From Salinicola salarius (GTDB lineage: Bacteria; Pseudomonadota; Gammaproteobacteria; Pseudomonadales; Halomonadaceae): 64,000 nucleotides of DNA. The notes beneath the pieces are model-generated. The model was not told where the DNA came from. It made no database searches and saw nothing but the letters and a program-made list of their open reading frames with translations. Every line of letters starts with the position of its first letter. Position 1 is the first letter of the stretch. Positions 38,827 through 47,134 of this stretch are shown here, one piece after another. A program made the position numbers and the translations under genes. The stretch lies in NCBI RefSeq assembly GCF_003206135.1, contig NZ_PZJT01000002.1, positions 172,483 through 236,482 on the forward strand. The letters are read 5' to 3'.

Positions 38827-39588
38827 TCAGGCCTCGGATAGTTTCAAGGCCCGCATCCACCGACCCACCTTGCGGCTCTCCATCGGTTGTTCCAGATAGA
38901 CGCTCAGTAGCCTGCGCCACTCTTCAGCCCGCCATTGCGTCAGTCGGCGAGCGAAAATTTGCAGGTCACGGCGCTTCTCTTTCCCGGCCATCAGCAGCGG
39001 CCGGGATTTCTCCAGGTCGATGAACCTGGCATCGAAGCCATGAGGAGCCGCGTCGTCGGCACGTAGAAAGACGTGCTTGGCATAAAGGCTGCCATGGCGC
39101 CAGCGGCGGTTGTGCAGTGTACGAAGGAGCTCGCCGCAACTGTCGATAATGCGCCCTCGGGTCGGTTCGGGCGTGTCGGACCACCCTGAGTGGATATCGA
39201 TCATGTCGGCATACCCTTCGAGCTCGGGCGTGATCAGGATAGCCTGCCAGTGTCTGGCGTTCTTGCGCTCTTCGAAATAGGCGGCTTCCAGAGCGGGAAT
39301 ATTCAGCCGGTGAAACGTCGCGACGTTGCGTGCCTCACGCGCGAAGGTGGGTTCGCCGAGGGGGCGCTGGAGGCTGCGACCCAGATGGTTGGTTTGGCGT
39401 TTGACGAAAAAGGTTCGTGGCGGCAAGTCCTGTGCCTCGAGAGTGACTCGGCTGACTTCCGAATGGCCGCCTCTTTCCAGGTTGGGGGCATCGACGGGAT
39501 CGAGATCGAGTGACCAGAGCGCGTCGAAATCATCGATTTGGTTCTGCTGAAAATAGGGTTGATACCGGGGAGCAAGAAAACGTTGCAC
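38827..39588 (-). CDS. lipopolysaccharide kinase (InaA/WaaP) family protein
   Basis: A 253-residue protein-kinase-fold protein of the InaA/Kdo kinase group that phosphorylates sugars of the LPS core. The N-lobe lysine is in RTFFVKRQTNHLG. The catalytic region has RWRHGSLYAKHVFLR and the metal-binding aspartate in ARFIDLEKSRPLL. No LPS core gene is next to it here. It converges on moeB, and its likely promoter is about 150 bp upstream near 39750. The acceptor could be core heptose or another surface sugar. Confidence 0.82.
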   Translation of the reverse strand: MQRFLAPRYQPYFQQNQIDDFDALWSLDLDPVDAPNLERGGHSEVSRVTLEAQDLPPRTFFVKRQTNHLGRSLQRPLGEPTFAREARNVATFHRLNIPALEAAYFEERKNARHWQAILITPELEGYADMIDIHSGWSDTPEPTRGRIIDSCGELLRTLHNRRWRHGSLYAKHVFLRADDAAPHGFDARFIDLEKSRPLLMAGKEKRRDLQIFARRLTQWRAEEWRRLLSVYLEQPMESRKVGRWMRALKLSEA

Positions 39589-39868
39589 AGTGGGTCCTAT
39601 CGACTGCTTTTCTTCATGGGTCGTCGCTGGAGGCCAGCCTGCAAACCTGCCAGAGCAGAGTGGCCAGCTCGCCGCTTCACGTCACCGGCTTCGAGCGATT
39701 GGGTGTCTTGTTGGTTCTGCGCCGGATTCGCAGCGGTGGGAGAAATTATAACCGCGGGGAGTTTGATCGAAAGAGATCTGAATGAATTAATGCGCCGCTG
39801 GACATTATATTCAACAACACTAAAGTAGATGAAAATTCCTCTTCCTCTCGATCTCGATATCCTGATAG

Positions 39869-39910
39869 TCTAGTAGCTATTGTAGATTGCTGAAGTCATT
39901 TGCTACTAGA
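39869..39910. repeat. 9-bp perfect inverted repeat
   Basis: TCTAGTAGC (39869-39877) and GCTACTAGA (39902-39910) are perfect complements, 24 bases apart, inside the AT-rich non-coding segment. It could be an RNA stem or a protein-binding site. Confidence 0.6.
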
Positions 39911-40037
39911 TATTGATTTTCTGCGTGTCAAAGTGTCAGTTCGGCAAGGTAAGGAATCGTTTGGAAACGCGCCCGATATGCGCGTTTTGGCCTGATTTTG
40001 GCCTAAAGAGTTCATGGTCGCGATCCTGCGATCTTTT

Positions 40038-40091
40038 GGCCCGGCATACTTCAGCGTAAAGTGATGAAGTGTGCCGGGCGTCTTTTTTATT
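40038..40091 (+). terminator. strong orphan intrinsic terminator
   Basis: GCCCGGCATACTTCA pairs with TGAAGTGTGCCGGGC (one wobble) and is followed by GTCTTTTTTATT. No annotated gene precedes it on the plus strand for over 1.2 kb, as the upstream gene is on the opposite strand. Confidence 0.85.
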
Positions 40092-40363
40092 GGCAACGCG
40101 AAGGCTGCCTTCTGGCAGGCCGATACAGTAGCTTCCCCCCGAATCTTTTCTCAATCTTTCCGTTTCTCTCGTCGTGTATCGCGCGCGACATCAATCGGCC
40201 CTGTCATCCGAGAAGAGTACATGCATCAGCTTTTGACGCAGGTTAATTGAAATGGGCCGAGAAAGGCGCAAACTGAATTCCAATTAACTTTATTATTAAG
40301 TTTAATTAGAGCTTCGCCGAATCAATTGGATCTCTCGTTCGATATTTGGGAGTGCTCTTTGGA

Positions 40364-40600
40364 ATGACAATGAAATTGACTGCGCGAGATTGGCAGGCTG
40401 TCCACCATCAAGCGAAGAATGCTCCCAGGACTGGGACTTTGGCTCACCGAGCTCAGGCCGTCGGGATGCCCTTGGGAACCTTGAAAACGCGGGTCAAGAA
40501 GCTGATGGATAGAGGCATCGAGCGGGAGCGTGCCATTGAAATTGCGCTGAGCAAGCCGGTCGGGCCTCAGGGACGTCCCAGGAAGCTGACCCATCGCTAG
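40364..40600 (+). CDS. small basic protein, phage-like helix-turn-helix
   Basis: A 78-residue basic protein (net charge clearly positive). Residues of about 26-62 read LAHRAQAVGMPLGTLKTRV then MDRGIERERAIEIALSKPVG. This resembles the short helix-turn-helix modules of phage and mobile-element proteins in which a Gly-x-x-(x)-T-(v/l) turn is followed by R-x-x-R-G-W-x-x-E-x-A-L-x-x-P; here the usual Trp is Ile. ATG 40364 follows GGGAG at a long spacing; TTG 40346 is possible. It sits at the end of the AT-rich segment, so a remnant of a mobile element is a reasonable guess. Confidence 0.5.
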   Translation: MTMKLTARDWQAVHHQAKNAPRTGTLAHRAQAVGMPLGTLKTRVKKLMDRGIERERAIEIALSKPVGPQGRPRKLTHR

Positions 40601-40779
40601 CGCAGGGATGTAGGGATAAAGGGACGAAGGCAGTCATCAGCAGAGCCATGCACTCTCTTCAGCGGGCTGTTGCCGACGCCGTGGGAGAGGGGAAGCCATC
40701 GAGTGACTTTGAATGCGAGCCCCGGAGCGACGCCCGGGGCGACCCGTCTTGTAGAGGAAAGCAGAAAAAGGCGTGAAGC

Positions 40780-41328
40780 TCAGGAAGATTGAGGATTTCC
40801 ATCCCACTGCGGCTTGCCGTCGCGCATCAGGACACGCTCGCCCTCGGGCTTGTCGTCCAGCTTGGCTTCATGAACTTCGCCGTCATAGCGGTACCGGACA
40901 TCGTAACCGACGGTCTCCTGTTTGCTGTCGTTGACGGTGCTGCAGCGCTGTTCGGTCGTCTGGTAGGTGTCGCCCTGCTGCATCTGCTGCTGGACCTGAT
41001 TACCCGCCAGTCCGCCGCCGACGGCACCTGCTGCCGTCATGATCTTCTTGCCGCTACCGCCGCCGAACTGATTGCCCACGACCCCGCCGACGATGGCGCC
41101 AATGGCCGTGCCGGCGATGCGATTTTCGTCTTTCACAGGGCGCTGGTGCGTGACCGTGACGTTCTCGCAGACCTCACGGGGTTTGCTGGAAGTCTGCACG
41201 ATCGGGTCCACACTGACGATATCGGCATATCTCGGGCCGCTTTCGGAGGATTGATAGGCCCCGACAGCGACACCACCAGCGATGCCCAGTGCCGCTATGA
41301 TGCTGCCAATGATGATCGGCTTCTTCAT
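40780..41328 (-). CDS. glycine-zipper 2TM domain protein
   Basis: A 182-residue envelope protein. The N-terminus is a hydrophobic anchor or signal (IIIGSIIAALGIAGGVAVGA). The middle has the paired glycine-zipper helices GTAIGAIVGGVVGNQFGGG and MTAAGAVGGGLAGNQVQ, as in outer-membrane proteins of the SlyB/YMGG group, between two cysteines (VCENVTV and RCSTVND). The C-terminal part (YDVRYRYDGEVHEAKLDDKP) is typical of this family. Function is likely envelope stability. A GC-rich hairpin at about 40721-40742 follows it. Confidence 0.85.
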   Translation of the reverse strand: MKKPIIIGSIIAALGIAGGVAVGAYQSSESGPRYADIVSVDPIVQTSSKPREVCENVTVTHQRPVKDENRIAGTAIGAIVGGVVGNQFGGGSGKKIMTAAGAVGGGLAGNQVQQQMQQGDTYQTTEQRCSTVNDSKQETVGYDVRYRYDGEVHEAKLDDKPEGERVLMRDGKPQWDGNPQSS

Positions 41329-41744
41329 GACCTTGCTCCTTCTTCGTACTCACCGTGGATATCGCGACGAGGCGTGAGTATCCGACGGTGGCTGCCACTT
41401 CTCTTTTGGTGTCCCTGTCGATTGCCGGTCGGCATCCGCCTTGAGAATCGACGCGTCCGGACGAGTTCTCCAGATGGGCTCAGTATAGTCTCGAAGCGCT
41501 CGCCAAACGCCTGTGTCAGGCGTTGTTGAACACTGTTTTCATTTTGGTAACGAGGTGTTGTCGAATGGCGACAGGCCTCGATGCGGCAGACAGTCGTCTG
41601 GCGAAAAGCCGAGGAAAGGCAGCCGTATATTCGGGGGAACGGCCGAGAAGGGTTGGTACGAGGGGAAGGGTTGGTACGAGGGGGAAGGAGCGGTACGTTC
41701 GTCGGCACCGTGATCGTGATGCCGACGATATCGGTCGTGGCGTA
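41329..41744. other. 416-bp gap with a hairpin and an 18-bp tandem duplication
   Basis: No supported gene. AACGCCTG/CAGGCGTT at 41506-41524 forms a tight 8-bp hairpin. GGGTTGGTACGAGGGGAA occurs twice in tandem at 41650-41686. GTCGGCA/TGCCGAC arms at 41701-41725 could form a weak terminator for pfp on the minus strand. Confidence 0.5.
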
Positions 41745-43004
41745 TTACAGCTCGAACGTCGCCAGCTTGCGCTCGACCTTGGCCTTCTTCAATTTGGCCA
41801 CCTTGGGCAGGCCGTTCTCGAACGGGGGGAAGTCCTCGCCCAGAATCAGCGGGGCGAGATAGCGTCGCCCGGCTTCGCTGATATAGAGACCGTCTTCGCT
41901 GATGTAGTCGCGCGGCATGAACTTCTCGTGGTTGGCGATCTCCGACAGCGGCGCCGCCTCGATCTTCCATTCGTATGGCGTGTCCGAAACGCGCTTGATT
42001 GCCGGCATCATCGAATTCTGCCCCGCCAGGGCGAGTTCGACGGCGGCTTCGCCCACGGCATAGGCCTGATCGACATCGGTCTTGGAGGCGATGTGGCGTG
42101 CGGCGCGCTGCAGGTAGTCGGCCACTGCCCAGTGGTATTTATGGCCGAGATCTTCCTTGACCATGGAGGCCAGCATCGGCGCGACTCCGCCCAGCTGCTT
42201 ATGGCCGAAGGCATCGGTGCTGCCGGCATCGGCAAGGAAGGTGCCGTCGGCATATTGCGCGCCTTCGGAGACCACGATCACGCAGAAACCGTGACGTTTG
42301 ACGGCCTCGTCGATACGCGCCATGACCGTGGTCCGATCGAAGGCGATCTCGGGAAAGATGATCACATGCGGTGCCTGTTCGGGCGACTCGCCAGCCAGCG
42401 CGCCAGCGGCAGCGATCCAGCCGGCATGACGACCCATGACTTCGAGAATGAACACCTTGGTCGAGGTGGAGCACATCGATTCGATGTCGAGCGCCGCTTC
42501 TCGTGTCGAGGTGGCGACGTACTTGGCGACACTGCCGAAACCGGGTGAGTTATCGGTGATGGGCAGATCGTTGTCGACGGTCTTGGGCACATGGATGGCC
42601 GTCAGGGGGTAACCCATCGTCTCCGAGAGCTGGGAGACCTTGAGGCAGGTGTCGGCGCTGTCGCCACCGCCGTTGTAGAAGAAGTAGCGGATGTCGTGAG
42701 CCTTGAACACTTCGATCAGGCGTTCGTATTCGGCGCGGTGCGTCTCGATCGACTTGAGCTTGTAGCGGCAGGAGCCAAAAGCGCCTCCCGGCGTATGGCG
42801 GAGCGCCGAGACGGATTCGTCGCTCTCCTGATTGGTATCGATCAAGTCTTCCATGAGCGCGCCGATGATGCCGTTGTGCCCGGCATAGAGGTGACCGATG
42901 CGGTCCGGGTGGCGGCGGCACGCCTCGATCACGCCACAGGCGCTGGCGTTGATGACGGCGGTGACGCCACCGGACTGGGCGTAAAAGGCATTATGCTTGG
43001 CCAT
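41745..43004 (-). CDS. pfp: PPi-dependent 6-phosphofructokinase
   Basis: A 419-residue phosphofructokinase of the long, pyrophosphate-using clade. The N-terminus is AFYAQSGGVTAVINAS. The phosphoryl-donor loop reads YNGGGDSADTC, and the catalytic segment is HVPKTVDNDLPITDNSPGFG, where the lysine in PKTVDND marks PPi-type enzymes. MGRHAGWIAAA and FPEIAFD follow. The reaction is reversible, so it may serve glycolysis and gluconeogenesis. The ATG at 43004 is preferred over 43016 because GGAG abuts the latter. Donor preference is inferred from the motifs. Confidence 0.88.
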   Translation of the reverse strand: MAKHNAFYAQSGGVTAVINASACGVIEACRRHPDRIGHLYAGHNGIIGALMEDLIDTNQESDESVSALRHTPGGAFGSCRYKLKSIETHRAEYERLIEVFKAHDIRYFFYNGGGDSADTCLKVSQLSETMGYPLTAIHVPKTVDNDLPITDNSPGFGSVAKYVATSTREAALDIESMCSTSTKVFILEVMGRHAGWIAAAGALAGESPEQAPHVIIFPEIAFDRTTVMARIDEAVKRHGFCVIVVSEGAQYADGTFLADAGSTDAFGHKQLGGVAPMLASMVKEDLGHKYHWAVADYLQRAARHIASKTDVDQAYAVGEAAVELALAGQNSMMPAIKRVSDTPYEWKIEAAPLSEIANHEKFMPRDYISEDGLYISEAGRRYLAPLILGEDFPPFENGLPKVAKLKKAKVERKLATFEL

Positions 43005-43508
43005 GTCGGCTCTCATCTCCTGGTATTCGGTTATGCTGGCTCACGTCGTTGGCCCGGCGTGCGCAGATCTTCTACCGCTGCTGACTTCCTTGACGCTGCG
43101 CGGTAGAGACAGCCTGTCTTCGGCCACCAGGTGATGAAGCCCGGCGGTCAACGGCGTGATGCCTCTTGTCGAGGATGTTGCGATGTCGCGAGTCACGGAT
43201 GCCGGCCCAGCATAGCCGAAAGGCGAATGCCTGTTAACACGAGAAGCCCGTAGCTGCCTCGGTCATTTTTCTGCGACTGCGGAATGAGTTAGCCGCTAAC
43301 GCCTGTCATTGTTGCCACGATGAGCGGGGTATCTGGCAGCGGTGTTTCGATACGTTTCCGGAAGACATCAAGGATCATGGAGCGTCTTCAAGCGGCTCTC
43401 GAGGCCATTTTTCGCTCACTGGCAGAGGGCGGGTTCCACGGCGAGCGGGCCGGTGGCCCGGCTCGCGAGGCCATGCTAGGCTCGCCGGCTCATGCAAGGG
43501 AGAGTGGT
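43005..43508. promoter_or_regulatory. divergent control region of pfp and mpl
   Basis: A 504-bp gap without a supported gene. Near pfp an 8-bp perfect inverted repeat TCTACCGC (43071-43078) and GCGGTAGA (43100-43107) frames a TTGACG word, a possible operator. The last 190 bases are in frame with mpl, but the true mpl start is at 43509. Confidence 0.4.
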
Positions 43509-44879
43509 ATGCACGTTCATGTAGTGGGGGTCTGTGGCACGTTCATGGGCAGTCTTGCGCGTCTGGCAAAGATGCTGGGATATCGCGTGACCGGCTCGGA
43601 TGCCAACGTCTATCCCCCGATGAGCCTTCAACTCGAGGAGATCGGCATCGAGTTGATAGAGGGTTATCGTCCCGAGAATCTCGAGCCGGCTCCCGATCTG
43701 GTCATCGTCGGCAATGCGCTCTCCCGGGGGAATCCGGAAATCGAAGCCTTGCTGAACGCCAAGCTCCCCTATACTTCCGGGCCGCAGTGGCTGGCGGAAC
43801 ACGTATTGCCGGGGCGGCAGGTTTTGGCAGTGGCGGGGACGCACGGCAAGACCACCACGGCGAGCATGCTGGCCTGGATACTGGAAGCCGCGGGTTTCGA
43901 ACCCGGGTTTCTGATCGGCGGTGTATTGCGCAATTTCGGATGCTCGTCTCGTCTTGGTAAGGCCGGTGCGCCGTTCGTGGTGGAAGCGGACGAATACGAC
44001 ACCGCGTTCTTCGACAAACGTTCGAAGTTCGTCCACTACCGCCCGGATGTCGCGATTCTCAACAACCTGGAGTTCGATCACGCGGATATCTTCGCTGATC
44101 TAGCGGCTATCGAGCGCCAGTTTCATCATTTCGTTCGAACCGTGCCGGGTAACGGCGGCCTGGTGGTCGCCGACGACGAGCCGGCACTGGAGCGGGTTCT
44201 GGCGCAGGGCTGCTGGTCGCCGGTAGAGCGCTTCGGTCAACGTGCTGCCAGCGACTGGCGTTTTGCGCTCGACCCGGAGGATAGCCGTGTCTTTACGGTG
44301 ATGGCCGGTGGCGAGCAGCAGGTGGTTCATTGGGCGATGAGTGGCCGCCACAATGCTGCCAATGGCGTGGCCGCGCTGGCGGCCGCTCATCGGCTCGGGG
44401 TTTCGCTGGCCGACGGTTGCCGAGCGCTATCCACTTTCGCGGCGCCCAAGCGACGCCAGGAGGTCCGCGGGGAGGTGGCCGGGATTCAGGTGCTCGACGA
44501 CTTTGCACATCATCCCACCGCGATTGCGCTGACCCTCGAAGGGCTGCACCAGGACCGCCACGGTGGCCGGCTGCTGGCAATCATCGAGCCGCGCTCCAAC
44601 ACCATGCGCCAGGGCACGATGAAATCGCGCCTGGCCGACAGTACGTCGATAGCCGACCGGGTCTGGTGGTATCAGCCACCGGGGCTGGACTGGTCGCTGG
44701 GCGAGGTTGTCGCCGGACACGCGGCCAGCCGGGTATCCAGCGACCTCGACGCGCTCGTCGGCGAGGTCGTGGAGGCGGCAGCCTCGGGCGATCGAATCGT
44801 GGTCATGTCCAATGGCGGATTCGGCGGGATTCACGGCAAGCTGCTTCAGGCACTGGAGGCTCGTCATGACGCGCGATGA
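43509..44879 (+). CDS. mpl: murein tripeptide ligase
   Basis: A 456-residue Mur-ligase that joins recycled L-Ala-gamma-D-Glu-meso-A2pm tripeptide to UDP-MurNAc. The N-terminus is VVGVCGTFMGSLARLA, ATP binding is AVAGTHGKTTTASMLAW, and the central domain has VVEADEYDTAFFDKRSK, NNLEFDHADIF and SGRHNAANGVAALAAA. The C-terminal domain has LDDFAHHPTAI. The ATG at 43509 follows AAGGGAG. ubiX begins inside its last codons. It links to the D-glutamate enzymes only in general murein recycling terms. Confidence 0.96.
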   Translation: MHVHVVGVCGTFMGSLARLAKMLGYRVTGSDANVYPPMSLQLEEIGIELIEGYRPENLEPAPDLVIVGNALSRGNPEIEALLNAKLPYTSGPQWLAEHVLPGRQVLAVAGTHGKTTTASMLAWILEAAGFEPGFLIGGVLRNFGCSSRLGKAGAPFVVEADEYDTAFFDKRSKFVHYRPDVAILNNLEFDHADIFADLAAIERQFHHFVRTVPGNGGLVVADDEPALERVLAQGCWSPVERFGQRAASDWRFALDPEDSRVFTVMAGGEQQVVHWAMSGRHNAANGVAALAAAHRLGVSLADGCRALSTFAAPKRRQEVRGEVAGIQVLDDFAHHPTAIALTLEGLHQDRHGGRLLAIIEPRSNTMRQGTMKSRLADSTSIADRVWWYQPPGLDWSLGEVVAGHAASRVSSDLDALVGEVVEAAASGDRIVVMSNGGFGGIHGKLLQALEARHDAR

Positions 44880-45492
44880 AGCTGCGACGTACGCGGCGCC
44901 GGTCGCCGTGGCGTTGACTGGCGCTTCCGGCGTGCAATACGGGCTGCGTCTGATCGAGTGTCTGGTGGGGGCCGGGCACGAGGTTTACGTGATGATTTCG
45001 AAAGCGGCGCATCGCGTCGTCGCGGTCGAGACCGATATCGATCTGCCGGCGCAGCCGGATCGGCTGGCCCAGTCGTTGACCGAGCGATTCGGCGCTGGCG
45101 AGGGGCAGGTTCGCTGTTTCGGGCGGGAAGACTGGATGGCGCCGGTCGCTTCCGGCTCCGGCAACTGGCGGGCACTGGTGATCTGCCCATGCTCGACCGG
45201 CACGCTCTCGGCGGTAGCCTGCGGGGCGAGCAACAACCTCATCGAACGGGCCGCCGATGTCGCGCTCAAGGAACGTCGGCAGCTGATTCTCGTGCCTCGG
45301 GAGACGCCGCTCTCGGCGGTGCATCTCGACAACATGCTCAAGCTGACCCATATGGGCGCCGTCATGCTGCCGGCGGCGCCGGGGTTCTATCACCGTCCGG
45401 ACAGCGTCGAAGCGATGATCGATTTCATCGTGGCGCGAATACTCAACCAGTTGGGTATCGCCCAGACATTGATGCCGCGCTGGGGTGACTGA
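44866..45492 (+). CDS. ubiX: flavin prenyltransferase UbiX
   Basis: A 208-residue enzyme making prenylated FMN, the cofactor of UbiD in ubiquinone synthesis. Motifs are VALTGASGVQYGLRLIE, the FMN-binding CPCSTGTLSAVACGASNNL and VPRETPLSAVHLDNML. Its ATG overlaps the end of mpl by 14 bases, so the two are co-translated. It converges on the DedA-PAP2 gene; no clear U-tract terminator was found in the 235-bp gap. Confidence 0.95.
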   Translation: MTRDEAATYAAPVAVALTGASGVQYGLRLIECLVGAGHEVYVMISKAAHRVVAVETDIDLPAQPDRLAQSLTERFGAGEGQVRCFGREDWMAPVASGSGNWRALVICPCSTGTLSAVACGASNNLIERAADVALKERRQLILVPRETPLSAVHLDNMLKLTHMGAVMLPAAPGFYHRPDSVEAMIDFIVARILNQLGIAQTLMPRWGD

Positions 45493-45727
45493 GCGCCTGT
45501 TCACAATCTGCTGCGTGTCGGCCGCACGTTCTTGGGTCGGAGCTCGGCGGAGACAACAGCCGAAGACTGGCCCGTAGGGTGAGCAAAGCGAGTCGAACGA
45601 CATCGGAATACTTATTTACCCCGATGTAATTCCGTTTCCTGAGCCGTTTTCGCCTAGTTTGATCCTGGCTCGCGAGATCGTGAACGGGTTCTGGGTATCG
45701 TTCTTTTGCAGCCGTTCTACAGCGGCA

Positions 45728-47134
45728 TCACACGGGCGAGAAGAAGACGACGCGTGCCGTCTCCAGTATCAGGGAGGCGAGGCAGAGCCACACCCAGGGC
45801 GGCATGTCTCGGTCGGGGCGCTGAAAATGCTGGTAGCTGATGCGGGTCACGGCGCAGACCACCAGCCCGAGCAGGGCACCGCCGATCAGGTCGCTGGCCC
45901 AGTGAACGCCGATCACCAGCCGGGACAGCGCCATGGGCATGCAGACGATGATGCCCATCCAGTAGGCGTATCCGCGGTAGCGCTGGGGCATCACCTGGGC
46001 GGCAAACGCTGCCGTCAAACCCACCACGACGACGATCGTCGACGTATGGGCGCTGGGATAGGACATCGAGCCGGTCAGGTAATCGGGGGTGTCCGGCCGC
46101 GCCCGCCCCGCCAGATCCTTGAAGACCGTGTTGCTGACCGCGACCAGTATCAGGGCGCCGGCGATGTGCAGTAGCGCCGCGAAGCGCTTTGCATAAAGAA
46201 GCCACAGCAGCCACGGCGCCATCAGTACGCTGATGCCCATCGCATCGCCGATCTCGGCGAGTGTTTGGCTGGTTCCCACCAGCCAGCTCCGCTGAAGCAG
46301 GTTAGCGAGGGAGTGGATCTGCTCATCCATCGGCAACGGGCCGTCATGCATCAGTACCCATGTGGTCCAGCCAATCAGGGCAATCAGGCTGGTCACCAGC
46401 AACGACAATGACGCCAGGGGGAATTCGTTCGCCGGCGCAGGCGAGCAAAGCTGGTTCCACCCCTTGGCCAGTACGGGGCTGCGAGTCATGCGATTTTCCA
46501 GCCAGCGATGCACGCGGCCGTCCCCGCTCAGTTGATAGCGGATCCAGGAAAACAGCAGCGCCAATGCCAATAGCGACAGGGATAGCGTCAGTAGCCAGCG
46601 CTCGGCTCCTGCCGGCAACTCCATCAGCTCTTCCCACGAGCGTCCCAGCAGAAAGCCGGGCAAGAGATAGACCGGCGCCCACGCCAGGGCAGAAATGATA
46701 TTGACGACAGCGAAGCGCTTCGATGGCATCGACAGCATGCCCGCGACCATGGGGATGAACGGGCGCACGGGGCCGACGAAGCGACCGACGATGACCGATA
46801 GGGTGCCATACCGCTGGAAGAATGCGTTGCCTCGGCTCAGCCACTCGGGATGTTGCTTCAGTGGCCACCAGTGAGGGATCCGGCTGCGTTGCTTGCGGCC
46901 CAGCCAGAAGCTGAGGTTGTCGCCGGCAAAAGCCCCGAGGGTGCCGGCTGCCAGCACCAGCGGCAGGGAGGTGTCGTTATGACCGGCGATCGAGGCGGCT
47001 GCACTCAACAGCACGACGCCAGGAACCACGATGCCGACAACGGCCAGGGACTCGATCAGTGCCACCGTGAAAATGATAGCCAACAGCAGTTCCGGCTGAG
47101 GCGCAAGCGTATAGAGCCAGTGTGTGAAGTTCAC
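45728..47134 (-). CDS. DedA-PAP2 fusion membrane protein
   Basis: A 468-residue inner-membrane protein. Residues 1 to about 200 are a DedA-family domain (FTVALIESLAVVGIVVPG, LSFWLGRKQRSRIP, the core VIVGRFVGPVRPFIPMVAG). About residues 270-430 are a PAP2 phosphatase with all three motifs: KDLAGRARPD, SYPSAHTS and SRLVIGVHWASD. DedA proteins include undecaprenyl-phosphate transporters, and PAP2 enzymes dephosphorylate undecaprenyl-pyrophosphate, so one chain could both make and flip the lipid carrier. The GTG start at 47134 overlaps the upstream stop (GTGA); it has only a weak ribosome site, which fits coupled translation. Confidence 0.85.
   Translation of the reverse strand: MNFTHWLYTLAPQPELLLAIIFTVALIESLAVVGIVVPGVVLLSAAASIAGHNDTSLPLVLAAGTLGAFAGDNLSFWLGRKQRSRIPHWWPLKQHPEWLSRGNAFFQRYGTLSVIVGRFVGPVRPFIPMVAGMLSMPSKRFAVVNIISALAWAPVYLLPGFLLGRSWEELMELPAGAERWLLTLSLSLLALALLFSWIRYQLSGDGRVHRWLENRMTRSPVLAKGWNQLCSPAPANEFPLASLSLLVTSLIALIGWTTWVLMHDGPLPMDEQIHSLANLLQRSWLVGTSQTLAEIGDAMGISVLMAPWLLWLLYAKRFAALLHIAGALILVAVSNTVFKDLAGRARPDTPDYLTGSMSYPSAHTSTIVVVVGLTAAFAAQVMPQRYRGYAYWMGIIVCMPMALSRLVIGVHWASDLIGGALLGLVVCAVTRISYQHFQRPDRDMPPWVWLCLASLILETARVVFFSPV

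Larger units (their letters stand above)
39589..40363. other. AT-rich gap with a minus-strand promoter, repeats and an orphan terminator
   Basis: No convincing gene is seen in about 775 bases. A perfect TATAAT lies on the minus strand at 39745-39750, with TCTTTC about 18 bases before it, pointing to the InaA-type kinase. From about 39780 the sequence turns AT-rich and contains a 9-bp inverted repeat, three TTTTGGCC words between 39983 and 40041, and a strong plus-strand terminator at 40038-40091. It may hold a small RNA gene. Confidence 0.5.

Noticed and set aside
39538..39828. 96-codon plus-strand frame overlapping the start of the InaA-type kinase
   Set aside because: It overlaps the real minus-strand start and promoter, has no motif, and its basic, Trp-rich composition is typical of a random frame.
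40061..40246. Short plus-strand frame starting inside the orphan terminator
   Set aside because: It begins in the terminator stem and its composition is unlike coding sequence of this genome; a small RNA end is more likely.
45493..45727. Possible insertion-sequence end in the ubiX/DedA-PAP2 gap
   Set aside because: No terminal inverted repeats, target duplication or transposase fragment could be found in the 235 bases.
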